64,000 bases of DNA from Bacillota bacterium (GTDB taxonomy: Bacteria > Bacillota > Clostridia > Lachnospirales > Lachnospiraceae): contig JAEWIZ010000021.1 of NCBI GenBank assembly GCA_023386815.1, forward strand, positions 1 through 64,000, written 5' to 3'. Every line of letters starts with the position of its first letter. Within the stretch, counting starts at the first letter, position 1. Both the position numbers and the translations under genes were made by a program. This document shows, one piece after another, positions 17,299 to 26,420 of the stretch. The notes beneath the pieces are model-generated. The model was not told where the DNA came from, searched no databases, and saw only the letters and a list, made by a program, of their open reading frames with translations.

Positions 17299-17347
17299 GA
17301 GCCTTTTGATCATTCGAGGATACGGATGATCAAAAGGCTCATTTCTT
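17299..17347. terminator. Strong bidirectional terminator
   Basis: GAGCCTTTTGATCAT pairs perfectly with ATGATCAAAAGGCTC over a 12-base loop between the convergent flotillin and sugar-binding-like genes. Confidence 0.92.
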
Positions 17348-17359
17348 TGTTAATTAGAA

Positions 17360-18256
17360 CTATATCCAGGAGTTACCATACTGATCGATTAAATAGACTG
17401 ACACATATAATTCTTTTAAAGCAACGTCATCGAAGATAATTTTACCTCCTTCCAGAATTGTCTTGGCTGACTGCACACCGAGTCTCCCCATCTCGAAGGG
17501 TTGTTGTGCAATGGTTCCTTGCATCAAGCCACTTTTAATGGCTTCAATTGCAGATGGTATTCCATCAAAACCAAGAATTAGAATTTGACCAGTTTTTCCG
17601 GCCTCGAATACTGCTTGAGCAGCACCAAGAGCCATTCGGTCATTTTCACAAAATACAATAGCCAAGTCATCCTGATAGGCAGATAAAAATCCTCTCATGA
17701 TCTCATATGCTTGCAGCGTATCTGAATTACCATTCGCCTGAGCAATTATATGATAGCCTGCATCTGACAGTACACTCTCAAAACCTTCGCCTCGCAGGCG
17801 GGCATAGGTAGAGGTTACTTCAACCTTAATGATAACTGCATTTTGACTAACTATTTGATATTCCTGAAGTAATACAAGTGCATATTCTCCGGCTAAAATA
17901 CCACCGCCAAAATTGTCAGAGATAATAAAAGCGGCTACCTCTGCTCCTCCGGTACCGATATCTACAACCACAGTTGGAATATTTGCCTGTTTCGTTAAAT
18001 CAGTAATGACGTTCAAAGCTTGTGGATTAACAGGTGATATGATAAGGGCATTAATACCTTGTGAGATTAAATTAATGCAGCCATTTATCATTTCTGTAGT
18101 ACTACCATTTTGATTGTGAGAAAGTACATCGATCCCAAGCTCTGCAGCAGTGCTCAGTACGCCATCCTGCATTATCTGAAAAAACTCCAGATTACTGTTA
18201 TATACAGACCAACCGAAGGTATATTGAATTTGTTGGGTTATTCTACAAAATTCCAT
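17360..18256 (-). CDS. Sugar-binding-fold (Peripla_BP_4) protein without signal peptide
   Basis: A 298-residue ribose/galactose-binding-protein-like fold: 'FFQIMQDGVLSTAAELGIDV', 'LISQGINALIISPVNPQAL', 'IPTVVVDIGTGG', 'ILILGFDGIPSAIEAIKSGLMQGTIAQQPFEMGRLGVQSA'. Members are usually exported lipoproteins or LacI effector domains. This one starts directly at the fold, with neither a lipobox nor a helix-turn-helix, so it appears cytoplasmic. I chose ATG 18256 (5 bases after AGAGG) over an upstream GTG that overlaps the site. It follows the subtilase gene by 40 bases on the same strand, probably one operon. Possible ligand sensor; ligand unknown. Confidence 0.8.
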   Translation of the reverse strand: MEFCRITQQIQYTFGWSVYNSNLEFFQIMQDGVLSTAAELGIDVLSHNQNGSTTEMINGCINLISQGINALIISPVNPQALNVITDLTKQANIPTVVVDIGTGGAEVAAFIISDNFGGGILAGEYALVLLQEYQIVSQNAVIIKVEVTSTYARLRGEGFESVLSDAGYHIIAQANGNSDTLQAYEIMRGFLSAYQDDLAIVFCENDRMALGAAQAVFEAGKTGQILILGFDGIPSAIEAIKSGLMQGTIAQQPFEMGRLGVQSAKTILEGGKIIFDDVALKELYVSVYLIDQYGNSWI

Positions 18257-18296
18257 GGGCACCTCTTCCTCATTGTGTTAGCTGCTGATTTTTATG

Positions 18297-20003
18297 TTAT
18301 GGGCTTTCTCCGCTTAAGCTAGTGAAGGAATTATATAAATTTAATATACCGTATCCCCACTCACGGTTTGGATAGACGAAATTTGGGTTTTTTACTGTTC
18401 CACGTATTAATATGTTCCTGATATCTATCGTATCCATTTGACTATATCGGTTCCTTACCACCCCCCATTCTAATAGCAAAGCACCTACACCAGCGGTATG
18501 GGCAGCAGCAACGCTGGTTCCGGTGGCAGGGGCATAGGTATTACCTAAGGCAGGAGCGATCAGATTTACACCCGGAGCTGCAAGGGTTGGAGAAATATTA
18601 TTATCTCTGGTAAATCCTCTGCTAGCATCAATAAATAGGGTTTCATTCGAGTAATTATATGCTGTTGCAACAATAGGTACAGTTGTATTGCCAGGTGAAG
18701 TTATTGTAGTATAAGGGTCTGGACGAATAAAGTAAGTGCCGGTGCCTAAAAATTGTGTAATTGGTAACCAGGTATGAAAATCAGCAGAAAGATCGCCGCT
18801 TAGATAAACACGAAAACGCCAGATTCCCTCTGCTGGCTCGGTGAATCGAAGTAGAATTAATTGATCTCCTGTTTCAGACTCAATAATCTGATAATCGATA
18901 TTAATAATAGTTCTTTCAAAAATGAATCTAACTACCTGATTCTCGTTTAATCTGGCAGGAATTCGGGCAATATACTCACCGGAAGGAGAGGAGATATCGA
19001 TAGAAAAGGTGTTTGGAGCCTTTCCCCAAATTTCCATCGAAAAACCGGTTTCATTTGGACCTACATTGAGCTCCATGGTGTCATATTTACTGCCTTGCTG
19101 TATTTGACCGTGGTAATGGTGCATACTGCTGCCTTCATTTCCGGCACATACGGAAATACATACGCCACTCAAAGCAGCTTGATTGGATAGAATGCTAGAT
19201 AAGAATCCTCGATCATCGTGGGCGCCTTGAGAAGTTCCGATTCCAATAATGATGGAAATGGGCCTGTTAACGGAGGCAGCCTTCTCGATCAAATATCGGG
19301 TTCCCAATAAAATGTCATTTTGCTGGTAACACACCGGACCATCAGGAATTTTCCAGAACTCTCTCGTGAAGCGTTTGGCTTCCTTCAGTTTAACAACCAC
19401 AAACTCTGCTCCTGGAGCAACGCCTGAGAAATTATTTGCTTCATTTACATTACCGGCTGCGATGCCGGCGAGAGCAGTGCCATGTCCATTTGTATCTGTA
19501 CTAGGTACTATAGTTAATGGTTCAGGAGAACGAAGAGCTTCGTTAATCTGTTCCTGAGAGTACTCCGTGCCATAATAAAAGCCGGCAGGTCTGGCATTCT
19601 CATTTTGAATTGTTTGGTCCCATATGGATAAGACACGTGAGGTTCCATCCGCATTTTTAAAGGCTTCGTGAGTGTATTCAATGCCTGTATCGATAAGTCC
19701 AATTAATACACCTTGCCCCAATAGATTAAGAGTGGGGACATTACGAACTCGGTTTATTCCGGATTGCTGGAGACTGGCAATATCCATTAAGCCAAAACAT
19801 TTTGGATAAGAATAATATCCGACTAAATGAATAAATCTATCTGGAAGACCCGTAATCGGAGTATAGATGACAACATATTGATCGTTAATGGGGGTATAGC
19901 AAATATCAAGTTGATTTCTGAGATCATTTAAAGTGCTGCCGGATTGAATAATAAAGTCTGCATAATCATCACTAATGATTCTATTACTACATTCCTGATC
20001 CAT
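18297..20003 (-). CDS. Subtilisin-like serine peptidase (clostridial Csp-like S8)
   Basis: A 568-residue S8 peptidase without a recognisable signal peptide. The complete triad can be read: D105 (GLIDTGIEY), H174 (NGHGTALAG) and S497 (TGTSVAAAHTAG). An N-terminal segment (1-90) could be a small pro-domain, and a beta-rich insertion (about 305-440) separates His from Ser, as in the CspA/B/C-like proteases of spore-forming clostridia that act in germination. Many related copies occur outside germination loci, so that role is only a possibility. It is the first gene of a two-gene unit with the sugar-binding-fold protein and has a consensus promoter. Confidence 0.88.
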   Translation of the reverse strand: MDQECSNRIISDDYADFIIQSGSTLNDLRNQLDICYTPINDQYVVIYTPITGLPDRFIHLVGYYSYPKCFGLMDIASLQQSGINRVRNVPTLNLLGQGVLIGLIDTGIEYTHEAFKNADGTSRVLSIWDQTIQNENARPAGFYYGTEYSQEQINEALRSPEPLTIVPSTDTNGHGTALAGIAAGNVNEANNFSGVAPGAEFVVVKLKEAKRFTREFWKIPDGPVCYQQNDILLGTRYLIEKAASVNRPISIIIGIGTSQGAHDDRGFLSSILSNQAALSGVCISVCAGNEGSSMHHYHGQIQQGSKYDTMELNVGPNETGFSMEIWGKAPNTFSIDISSPSGEYIARIPARLNENQVVRFIFERTIINIDYQIIESETGDQLILLRFTEPAEGIWRFRVYLSGDLSADFHTWLPITQFLGTGTYFIRPDPYTTITSPGNTTVPIVATAYNYSNETLFIDASRGFTRDNNISPTLAAPGVNLIAPALGNTYAPATGTSVAAAHTAGVGALLLEWGVVRNRYSQMDTIDIRNILIRGTVKNPNFVYPNREWGYGILNLYNSFTSLSGESP

Positions 20004-20030
20004 GTAGAACTACTCCGATTCAAATTTATT

Positions 20031-20059
20031 ATTATAAATATATGATTGATTGATGTAAA
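20031..20059 (-). promoter_or_regulatory. Promoter of the subtilase operon
   Basis: On the minus strand TTTACA (20059-20054), a 17-base spacer and TATAAT (20036-20031), 28 bases before the start codon. Confidence 0.7.
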
Positions 20060-20084
20060 AATATAATAACTTACAACAAAATAG

Positions 20085-20217
20085 GCACAATATAAGTTAT
20101 GAGAAGTTGTTTTACCAAACTTCTCATAAAAGGCGCAGGTTTTGCGCCGTGCAGTTTGTTGCGCGGTGTATAGGAACATGGTTTTGTTCTCATAATAAAT
20201 ATTGTGCGTTTTTTTTA
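20085..20217 (+). promoter_or_regulatory. Structured leader with alternative pairings and a terminator
   Basis: The outer arms GCACAATAT (20085-20093) and ATATTGTGC (20199-20207) close a multi-hairpin element and run into eight T residues. TTATGAGAA (20097-20105) can pair with a nearby copy, forming the perfect 12-bp hairpin 20097-20108/20118-20129, or with the distal TTCTCATAA at 20187-20195, which would extend the outer stem. Inner hairpins are GGCGCA/TGCGCC (20132-20148) and GAACA/TGTTC (20174-20189). It lies 72 bases before the glucan-synthase gene. I read it as a cis-regulatory attenuator or an unassigned riboswitch-like RNA; the class is unknown. Confidence 0.55.
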
Positions 20218-20289
20218 TGGAAAAACAGGCACACTATCTATAGATAGCCAAATTAACTAAACCTTATTATAAGGAGGATAATTGTTTCT

Positions 20290-23200
20290 GTGATGGAAGG
20301 GATTAATTTCTATATAAATTCACCGTTTCGGATAATTATATTAATTATCTTAATTGCACTCATTATTTTTATCCTGGCATTGTTGTATCTGAGATTTAAC
20401 CATCTAGGCAAACGAGTACATTTTCCAATGCAAGAGGATGGAGCGGATAAAAAGTACGGACCCAGGGAATGGGAGAAGCAAATGCTTGCGCTGGCTGAGA
20501 CTCACAAGGAGGTCAGCCTATTCAGGTATAGCTTTGTACTCGATGATTATAATCAGATCGCATATAAGAAATTAAATAAGATCCGTGACACAATCTCGGA
20601 GCTCTCAACGGACATCATTTCTTTAATACCTGCAGCTCGGTGGTTATTTGATAATTTCCAGATGATGTATCGTGAAATAAAAAAGGTTAGAACCTCCGGC
20701 AATAGCTATGAGGTGCTGCCAATATTAAAAACAAAAGAGTACCGCGGTTTCCCTAGAATTTATGTGGTAGCAAAAAAAATGGTTGCATTATCTCAGGGAC
20801 ATCTCGGAGAAGAAAATATTCAGGTGATGCTCAAGGCATACCAACAGATTATACCCTTAACCGATAAAGAAATATGGGTATTGCCAGAAATGCTTAGCTT
20901 TTGTCTACTTGAAAATATCATTGAAATGTCAGAAAAAATCATTCATGTTATTGATGTGAAATCAAAAGCTGACCGTTTTGTAAAGGAAAGAATGGAGAAG
21001 GGAAAAAGTGATTATCGTGGAGCAGATATCACACCTTTGTTATCTAAGCTTGATTCAGAGTTGATGTCAGACTATTCCTTTCATTCTCATGTAATATACC
21101 TGTTGAAAAATATGTCTATCAATGATTTATCGGTACAAAGGTATATTGAGTATCATTTCGGAGCGAAGGGAAGGCAGCTAAAGTCTTCTACAATTTTCAT
21201 CGAGGAAGGTAAAATTGAGTCCTTCTTAGAAACGAATATCCGAGCTCTGATTGTAAGCTTAAGGGATATCAATGAGGTTGACGAAGAGAAATTTTTTGAG
21301 CAGTATTCCTGTTTAGAAAAAATCCTTTCTAGTGATCCGGCCGGAATCTACGCGAAGATGGATCCGGAAGCCAGAGGAATGTACCGGGAAGTGGTAGTGA
21401 AACTATCCTTAAAGTATCGCATCGGAGAAGAGAAAATAGCCTCCGACTGCTTGGAATTGGCCAAAGAAGGAAATGAGAATTTGCATCAATCCCATCATGT
21501 CGGTTCTTATCTTCTTGGACGAGGATATTCCTTATTAAAGGCAAAGATACTAAATCAACCGAATCCAAACTTATTGAAACCACGTAAAAACGGAAAGGGC
21601 TTCCTTTATTTTGTCTCGCTCTTTGCCATATTCGCGCTAATCTGTGGGTTAATCGCTTACATTCTGTACATGACAGCTGCAGATGATCGTTCCTACTATA
21701 GTTTCATTATTATATTGGTCGGATTACCACTATATTTAGGCATTGCAATGGAGCTTACCAATTTCATTTTTACACGAAGAATTGCGGTAAAGAAAATACC
21801 TTCTCTGGATTATCTAAAATATATTCCTGATTCGGCTAGGACTTATATTATTATGCCTGTAATTATATCTTCAAAGAATCAGGGACTGGAATATATGAAA
21901 CGGCTTCAAAAGCATTATCTTGCGAATCAGCAACCAAATCTATTCTTTGCGTTGTTAGTAGATTTTGAGGATGCAGTTGAACCATTTTTACCAAAGGATG
22001 AAGAGATTGAATCTGCACTGATTCAGAGAATGAAGGAGTTGAATGAACAATACCCCTGTGAACATCAGAGGTTCTCTTTATTTTTCCGAAATCGGAAGTT
22101 TAATAAATCTGAGAACTGTTATATGGGATGGGAGAGGAAAAGAGGAAAGCTGGAAGAGTTTAATAACCTTTTGAACGGTGTATCTAAGGATGCTACAACC
22201 TTCTCAACAGTCTTATGTGATGAGGAAATATTGGATAGCTTCCGATATGTAATAACCTTGGATGCAGATACCAATTTACTCCGAGATAATGCGGCAAAAT
22301 TAGTTGGATTAATTGATCACCCATTAAATCAACCTGTCCTGGATGAGGAAAACCATAAGGTAAAGGAAGGTTATGTTATCATTCAACCTTCTGTACGCAA
22401 TCACATTGTGGATAAACAGGGAAGCCGGTTTGCTGAACTATTTGGAGGTCAATCTGGCTTAGCACACTACGGAGCTGTGATTTCTGATATTTATCAGGAT
22501 ATCTTTAATGAAGGAATCTATATCGGTAAGGGCATCTATGATGTACAGGCTTTTCATAAACTGCTTAATAATACAATTCCTGAGAATTCAGTGTTGAGTC
22601 ATGATTTATTAGAAAGCTGTTATGCGAGGACAGCCTTCTCAAGTACAGCAAAAATTATGGATACTTTCCCAAGCAGTGTAATCTCCTTTGCTAAAAGAGA
22701 ACACAGGTGGATCAGGGGAGATTGGCAGCTATTACCGTGGATCTTTACTAGAAAGAAGGTTAAGGGAAGAGGGCTATGTGCTTTAGCGAGATGGAAGATA
22801 TTCGATAATCTAAGACGCAGCTTTGTGCCGCTTAGCAAGGTGCTGGTGATTATATTTAACCTGCTCTGGTTTCCTGAGGCACTTTACCTCTGGCTGCCAC
22901 TGGTGTTTTTCTCGGATGTTTTTCAAATTATCATTTTACTGATTTCTGTCTTAACGCAGAAAATGCTTCGTCCTAAGCTTGCCCTTGTGTATAAGAGCTT
23001 CCTAAGAGATTTAGGGGTGCTGTTTGAAAGAGCATTTTTAGAATTTGCTATTACTCCTTATCGGGCATATATAGCGACGGATGCAATGGTTAGAACCTTA
23101 TATCGATTGGCGGTCAGCAAGAAGAACTTACTACGGTGGAATACAGCAGAATCAGTGGATTCCAGGGTTATCAACACTTTAAAGGGATATTTTCTCTCAA

Positions 23201-26200
23201 TGTGGATATCTTTCCTTCCGGCACTAGGTTTATTGGTTATCCTGTGCATAAATCGTACCACCTTGGAAGTAATACTACTTTATACAGTGGTTGCCTTTGT
23301 CTGGATGATCTCGTTTTATTTGGCCTACGGTATTAGTCAGCCAGGGGATAAAGGGTTTGAAAAAGAAAAGGTGGAGAATCAGAAATTATTGCAGGATACG
23401 GCAAGAAGAACCTGGCAGTTTTTCAAGGACTTTTCTGTGAAAGAAAACAATTATCTTTGTCCGGATAATTGTCAGATGGGACAAAATTGCTGCCCACAGC
23501 AATCAGCGAAGGTTAGTGACAAGACCTCACCAACCAATATCGGGCTACAATTCCTATCCATCCTTTCAGCCAGGGATTTTGGCTATGAGACGATTGGATC
23601 AACCGTTGAGCGAACCGAACATCTAATGGATTCAGTTCAAAAAATGATAAAGTGGAGAGGTCATCTATATAACTGGTATGAAATAAAAACTTTGGAGGTT
23701 CTAAATCCTGCATATATTTCAACCGTGGATAGTGGTAATTTTCTTGGACATCTGGTAGCGATGAAGAATGGCCTGCTGGAACAATTAAACCAACCTGTAT
23801 TAACTGAGTTGATGATAAAAGAACTAAATAATACGATTGCTAGAAGTCACTATCCTTTAACAAATTTTCTTCAGCTCAATAAGAATATTGTGATTGGTGA
23901 CTTTCTGGAAGAAATCAAAGAAATCTGGGAAGACATTAATAGTCGGTCACTTACTTCTGAGGAGGATCACTACTGGATCTTCGAGCTTCAAAGCAATATT
24001 GAACACATCGTAGATGAGATTTCTGCCTATAAGCTCAAAGAAGCGAAACTTAATTCTTGTCCATCTTTAAGTGAATTAGCGGAACAAGAAAATAAAAATG
24101 CTGTCAATATGGTTAATCGGATTAAGACAATTTGTTTTAAAATAGATAACCTGATCAGTAATGCGGATTTCGGTTTCTTATTCGATCATAAGAGATTGCT
24201 GTTCCACATTGGCTATCATGTGGATTCACAGACACTAGATGCCGGCTGCTATGATTTAATGGCATCGGAATCAGCACTCACAAGCTTTTTGGCGATTGCA
24301 AAGGGTGAGGTACCATTAAAGCATTGGTACAAGCTTGGCAGACCTTATACCATCGTTAATGGAATTCCTTGCTTTGTATCCTGGAGTGGTACCATGTTTG
24401 AGTATTTAATGCCGGGTCTGGTCATGAAGGGCTATGAAGGTTCAGTGTTTTCAGAGACCTTTCAGGCAGCTGTTTTACAGCAGATGAAATATGCAAAAGA
24501 AGCTGAGATACCATGGGGTATTTCTGAATCACAGTATTATCGCTTTGATTTAAATTCGAATTATCAATATAAAGCCTTTGGTGTACCCAAGATCAGACTT
24601 CAGCCAGTTCGTAAAAATCCTCTGGTAGTAACACCCTACGCAACCTTACTTGCGCTGGACTATGTGGGAGAAGAATGTATCTCAAACTTAATCAGGTTAC
24701 AGGATATGGGCGTTTATGGAGACTATGGTTTTTTTGAGGCAGTGGATTTTAACCAACCAAACTCTAGTGAAATGACACCTTATTGTATTGTCAGATCCTA
24801 TATGGCTCATCATCAGGGTATGATTATGGTTGCAATCAATAATTATCTCAATCATAGTATTATGCGACAGCGATTCCATTCAGACATTATGGTTATGGCG
24901 ACGCAGGTACTCCTGGAGGAGAAGCGTCAGTCCAACTTAATCTCTCTGGCAAAACGAGGCTATACCATTAAAATTGGTAAGACATTATTCCGGGAGGATG
25001 GCTTTAGCAAACGTTATGTGAATGATGTGTCCCCAAGCATTCCGGTGGCCAACATTTTATCTAATAACAAATACTCCTTAATGATAACCTCAGATGGAGA
25101 TGGTTTTTCGAAGTACGATGACCTAATGCTATACCGATGGAGATCAGACATTTATGCAAACACAGGGCACTATATCTATATTAAGGATCAAACCTCAGGA
25201 AAGGTATGGAGTAGTTCCTATCATCCTACCAGGGTACAGCCGGATGAATACCAGGTGATTTTTGCACCTCATCAGGCTGAGTTTATCAGAAGGGATGGTA
25301 ATATCTCAACAAATACCTTGGTTAGCTTAGATACGGATCATTCTGTTGAGATACGAAAGGTAAGCTTAACAAATCACTCAAGTACAGAGAGACGATTTGA
25401 GCTTACCAGCTATCTTGAAATAGTTGGTGATACTCACCCTGCTGAACTTAGTCATCCAGCCTTTAATAAATTGTTTTTGGAAAGCGAGTATCTTCAGGAG
25501 CACGGGATATTTCTGGCAAAGAGGCGAAGTAAGAAAGGTGAACAGCCATATTTGATTCATATGGTAAGAACCGGTTCACAACTTCCTGTAACAGTTGAGT
25601 ATGAAAATGACAGAAAGAAGTTCATTGGAAGAAATCATACACTTACAAATCCGGAATCCGTTATGAATAGTATCACTTTCTCCAATCATTCCGGCTTTTG
25701 CAACGATCCTATCATGAGCCTTCGCATAAAGCTTACCGTTGCCCCGGGTGAAACCGTATGCGCATCCTTTGTTACCGGTGTATGTGAGAGTCGGGAAGAG
25801 GCAGTTAAGTTAAGTGAGGAACTAAATGTCTGCTATCGTATCGATGACATTATGGAAAAATTCCGATTACAAAAGGATATTGAATTGAAGTATCTGGAGA
25901 TGACACGTTCTCAGATGAATGCTTTCCAGGATCTGATTAGTCCCATCTTCTATCCTTCGGCGGCTTATCGTGGGCCGGGGGAAAGGATTCGAAGAAACTT
26001 TAAAAATCAGAGTTTCTTATGGAGATTTGGCGTGTCCGGAGACAATCCAATCTTACTGCTTCGGGTAAAGTCAATGGAGGAGGAAGGTATTATTAAGGAT
26101 GTTCTTAAGGCTTATGAATATCTGAGATTAAATCGAGTAATGGTTGATTTAATTATTTTAATTGAAGCAAAGCATGGATATCTTCAGGAGGTAGCAGATC

Positions 26201-26400
26201 TTATTAATGATATGACAACCTCTATGCGCATTCATGAGCAGGAGAATAGTAAGCCAAGCTTTTTCATGATATACACGTATCAAATGATTCCTGCTGAAAT
26301 CGATTTGCTATATACAGTAGCAAGAGTCGTATTTTCAAATAAAACGGGTGTTTACTTTAGAACAGCAAAGGAAACTACCCCCGAGTTGACGGAGGAATAG
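20290..26400 (+). CDS. Cyclic beta-1,2-glucan synthase-like, N-terminal part (GT84 plus glycoamylase-like)
   Basis: A 2036-residue membrane enzyme resembling the first three quarters of NdvB/Chv-type cyclic glucan synthases. There is an N-terminal helix (14-35), a cytoplasmic region, helices near 440-500, and a glycosyltransferase domain with DAD at 658-660, HD at 771-772 and HRWIRGDWQ at 805-813. Further helices lie at about 850-1050. A glycoamylase-like domain covers about 1330-1530 (RSYMAHHQGMI near 1507), then a beta-rich region up to LWRFGVSGDNPI. The usual C-terminal GH94 module is absent and is encoded by the next gene. The polymer is inferred to be beta-1,2-glucan. The start is GTG or the adjacent ATG after AAGGAGG. 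Confidence 0.85.
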   Translation: MMEGINFYINSPFRIIILIILIALIIFILALLYLRFNHLGKRVHFPMQEDGADKKYGPREWEKQMLALAETHKEVSLFRYSFVLDDYNQIAYKKLNKIRDTISELSTDIISLIPAARWLFDNFQMMYREIKKVRTSGNSYEVLPILKTKEYRGFPRIYVVAKKMVALSQGHLGEENIQVMLKAYQQIIPLTDKEIWVLPEMLSFCLLENIIEMSEKIIHVIDVKSKADRFVKERMEKGKSDYRGADITPLLSKLDSELMSDYSFHSHVIYLLKNMSINDLSVQRYIEYHFGAKGRQLKSSTIFIEEGKIESFLETNIRALIVSLRDINEVDEEKFFEQYSCLEKILSSDPAGIYAKMDPEARGMYREVVVKLSLKYRIGEEKIASDCLELAKEGNENLHQSHHVGSYLLGRGYSLLKAKILNQPNPNLLKPRKNGKGFLYFVSLFAIFALICGLIAYILYMTAADDRSYYSFIIILVGLPLYLGIAMELTNFIFTRRIAVKKIPSLDYLKYIPDSARTYIIMPVIISSKNQGLEYMKRLQKHYLANQQPNLFFALLVDFEDAVEPFLPKDEEIESALIQRMKELNEQYPCEHQRFSLFFRNRKFNKSENCYMGWERKRGKLEEFNNLLNGVSKDATTFSTVLCDEEILDSFRYVITLDADTNLLRDNAAKLVGLIDHPLNQPVLDEENHKVKEGYVIIQPSVRNHIVDKQGSRFAELFGGQSGLAHYGAVISDIYQDIFNEGIYIGKGIYDVQAFHKLLNNTIPENSVLSHDLLESCYARTAFSSTAKIMDTFPSSVISFAKREHRWIRGDWQLLPWIFTRKKVKGRGLCALARWKIFDNLRRSFVPLSKVLVIIFNLLWFPEALYLWLPLVFFSDVFQIIILLISVLTQKMLRPKLALVYKSFLRDLGVLFERAFLEFAITPYRAYIATDAMVRTLYRLAVSKKNLLRWNTAESVDSRVINTLKGYFLSMWISFLPALGLLVILCINRTTLEVILLYTVVAFVWMISFYLAYGISQPGDKGFEKEKVENQKLLQDTARRTWQFFKDFSVKENNYLCPDNCQMGQNCCPQQSAKVSDKTSPTNIGLQFLSILSARDFGYETIGSTVERTEHLMDSVQKMIKWRGHLYNWYEIKTLEVLNPAYISTVDSGNFLGHLVAMKNGLLEQLNQPVLTELMIKELNNTIARSHYPLTNFLQLNKNIVIGDFLEEIKEIWEDINSRSLTSEEDHYWIFELQSNIEHIVDEISAYKLKEAKLNSCPSLSELAEQENKNAVNMVNRIKTICFKIDNLISNADFGFLFDHKRLLFHIGYHVDSQTLDAGCYDLMASESALTSFLAIAKGEVPLKHWYKLGRPYTIVNGIPCFVSWSGTMFEYLMPGLVMKGYEGSVFSETFQAAVLQQMKYAKEAEIPWGISESQYYRFDLNSNYQYKAFGVPKIRLQPVRKNPLVVTPYATLLALDYVGEECISNLIRLQDMGVYGDYGFFEAVDFNQPNSSEMTPYCIVRSYMAHHQGMIMVAINNYLNHSIMRQRFHSDIMVMATQVLLEEKRQSNLISLAKRGYTIKIGKTLFREDGFSKRYVNDVSPSIPVANILSNNKYSLMITSDGDGFSKYDDLMLYRWRSDIYANTGHYIYIKDQTSGKVWSSSYHPTRVQPDEYQVIFAPHQAEFIRRDGNISTNTLVSLDTDHSVEIRKVSLTNHSSTERRFELTSYLEIVGDTHPAELSHPAFNKLFLESEYLQEHGIFLAKRRSKKGEQPYLIHMVRTGSQLPVTVEYENDRKKFIGRNHTLTNPESVMNSITFSNHSGFCNDPIMSLRIKLTVAPGETVCASFVTGVCESREEAVKLSEELNVCYRIDDIMEKFRLQKDIELKYLEMTRSQMNAFQDLISPIFYPSAAYRGPGERIRRNFKNQSFLWRFGVSGDNPILLLRVKSMEEEGIIKDVLKAYEYLRLNRVMVDLIILIEAKHGYLQEVADLINDMTTSMRIHEQENSKPSFFMIYTYQMIPAEIDLLYTVARVVFSNKTGVYFRTAKETTPELTEE

Positions 26401-26420
26401 GCCCAAGAGGAGGGATATAG

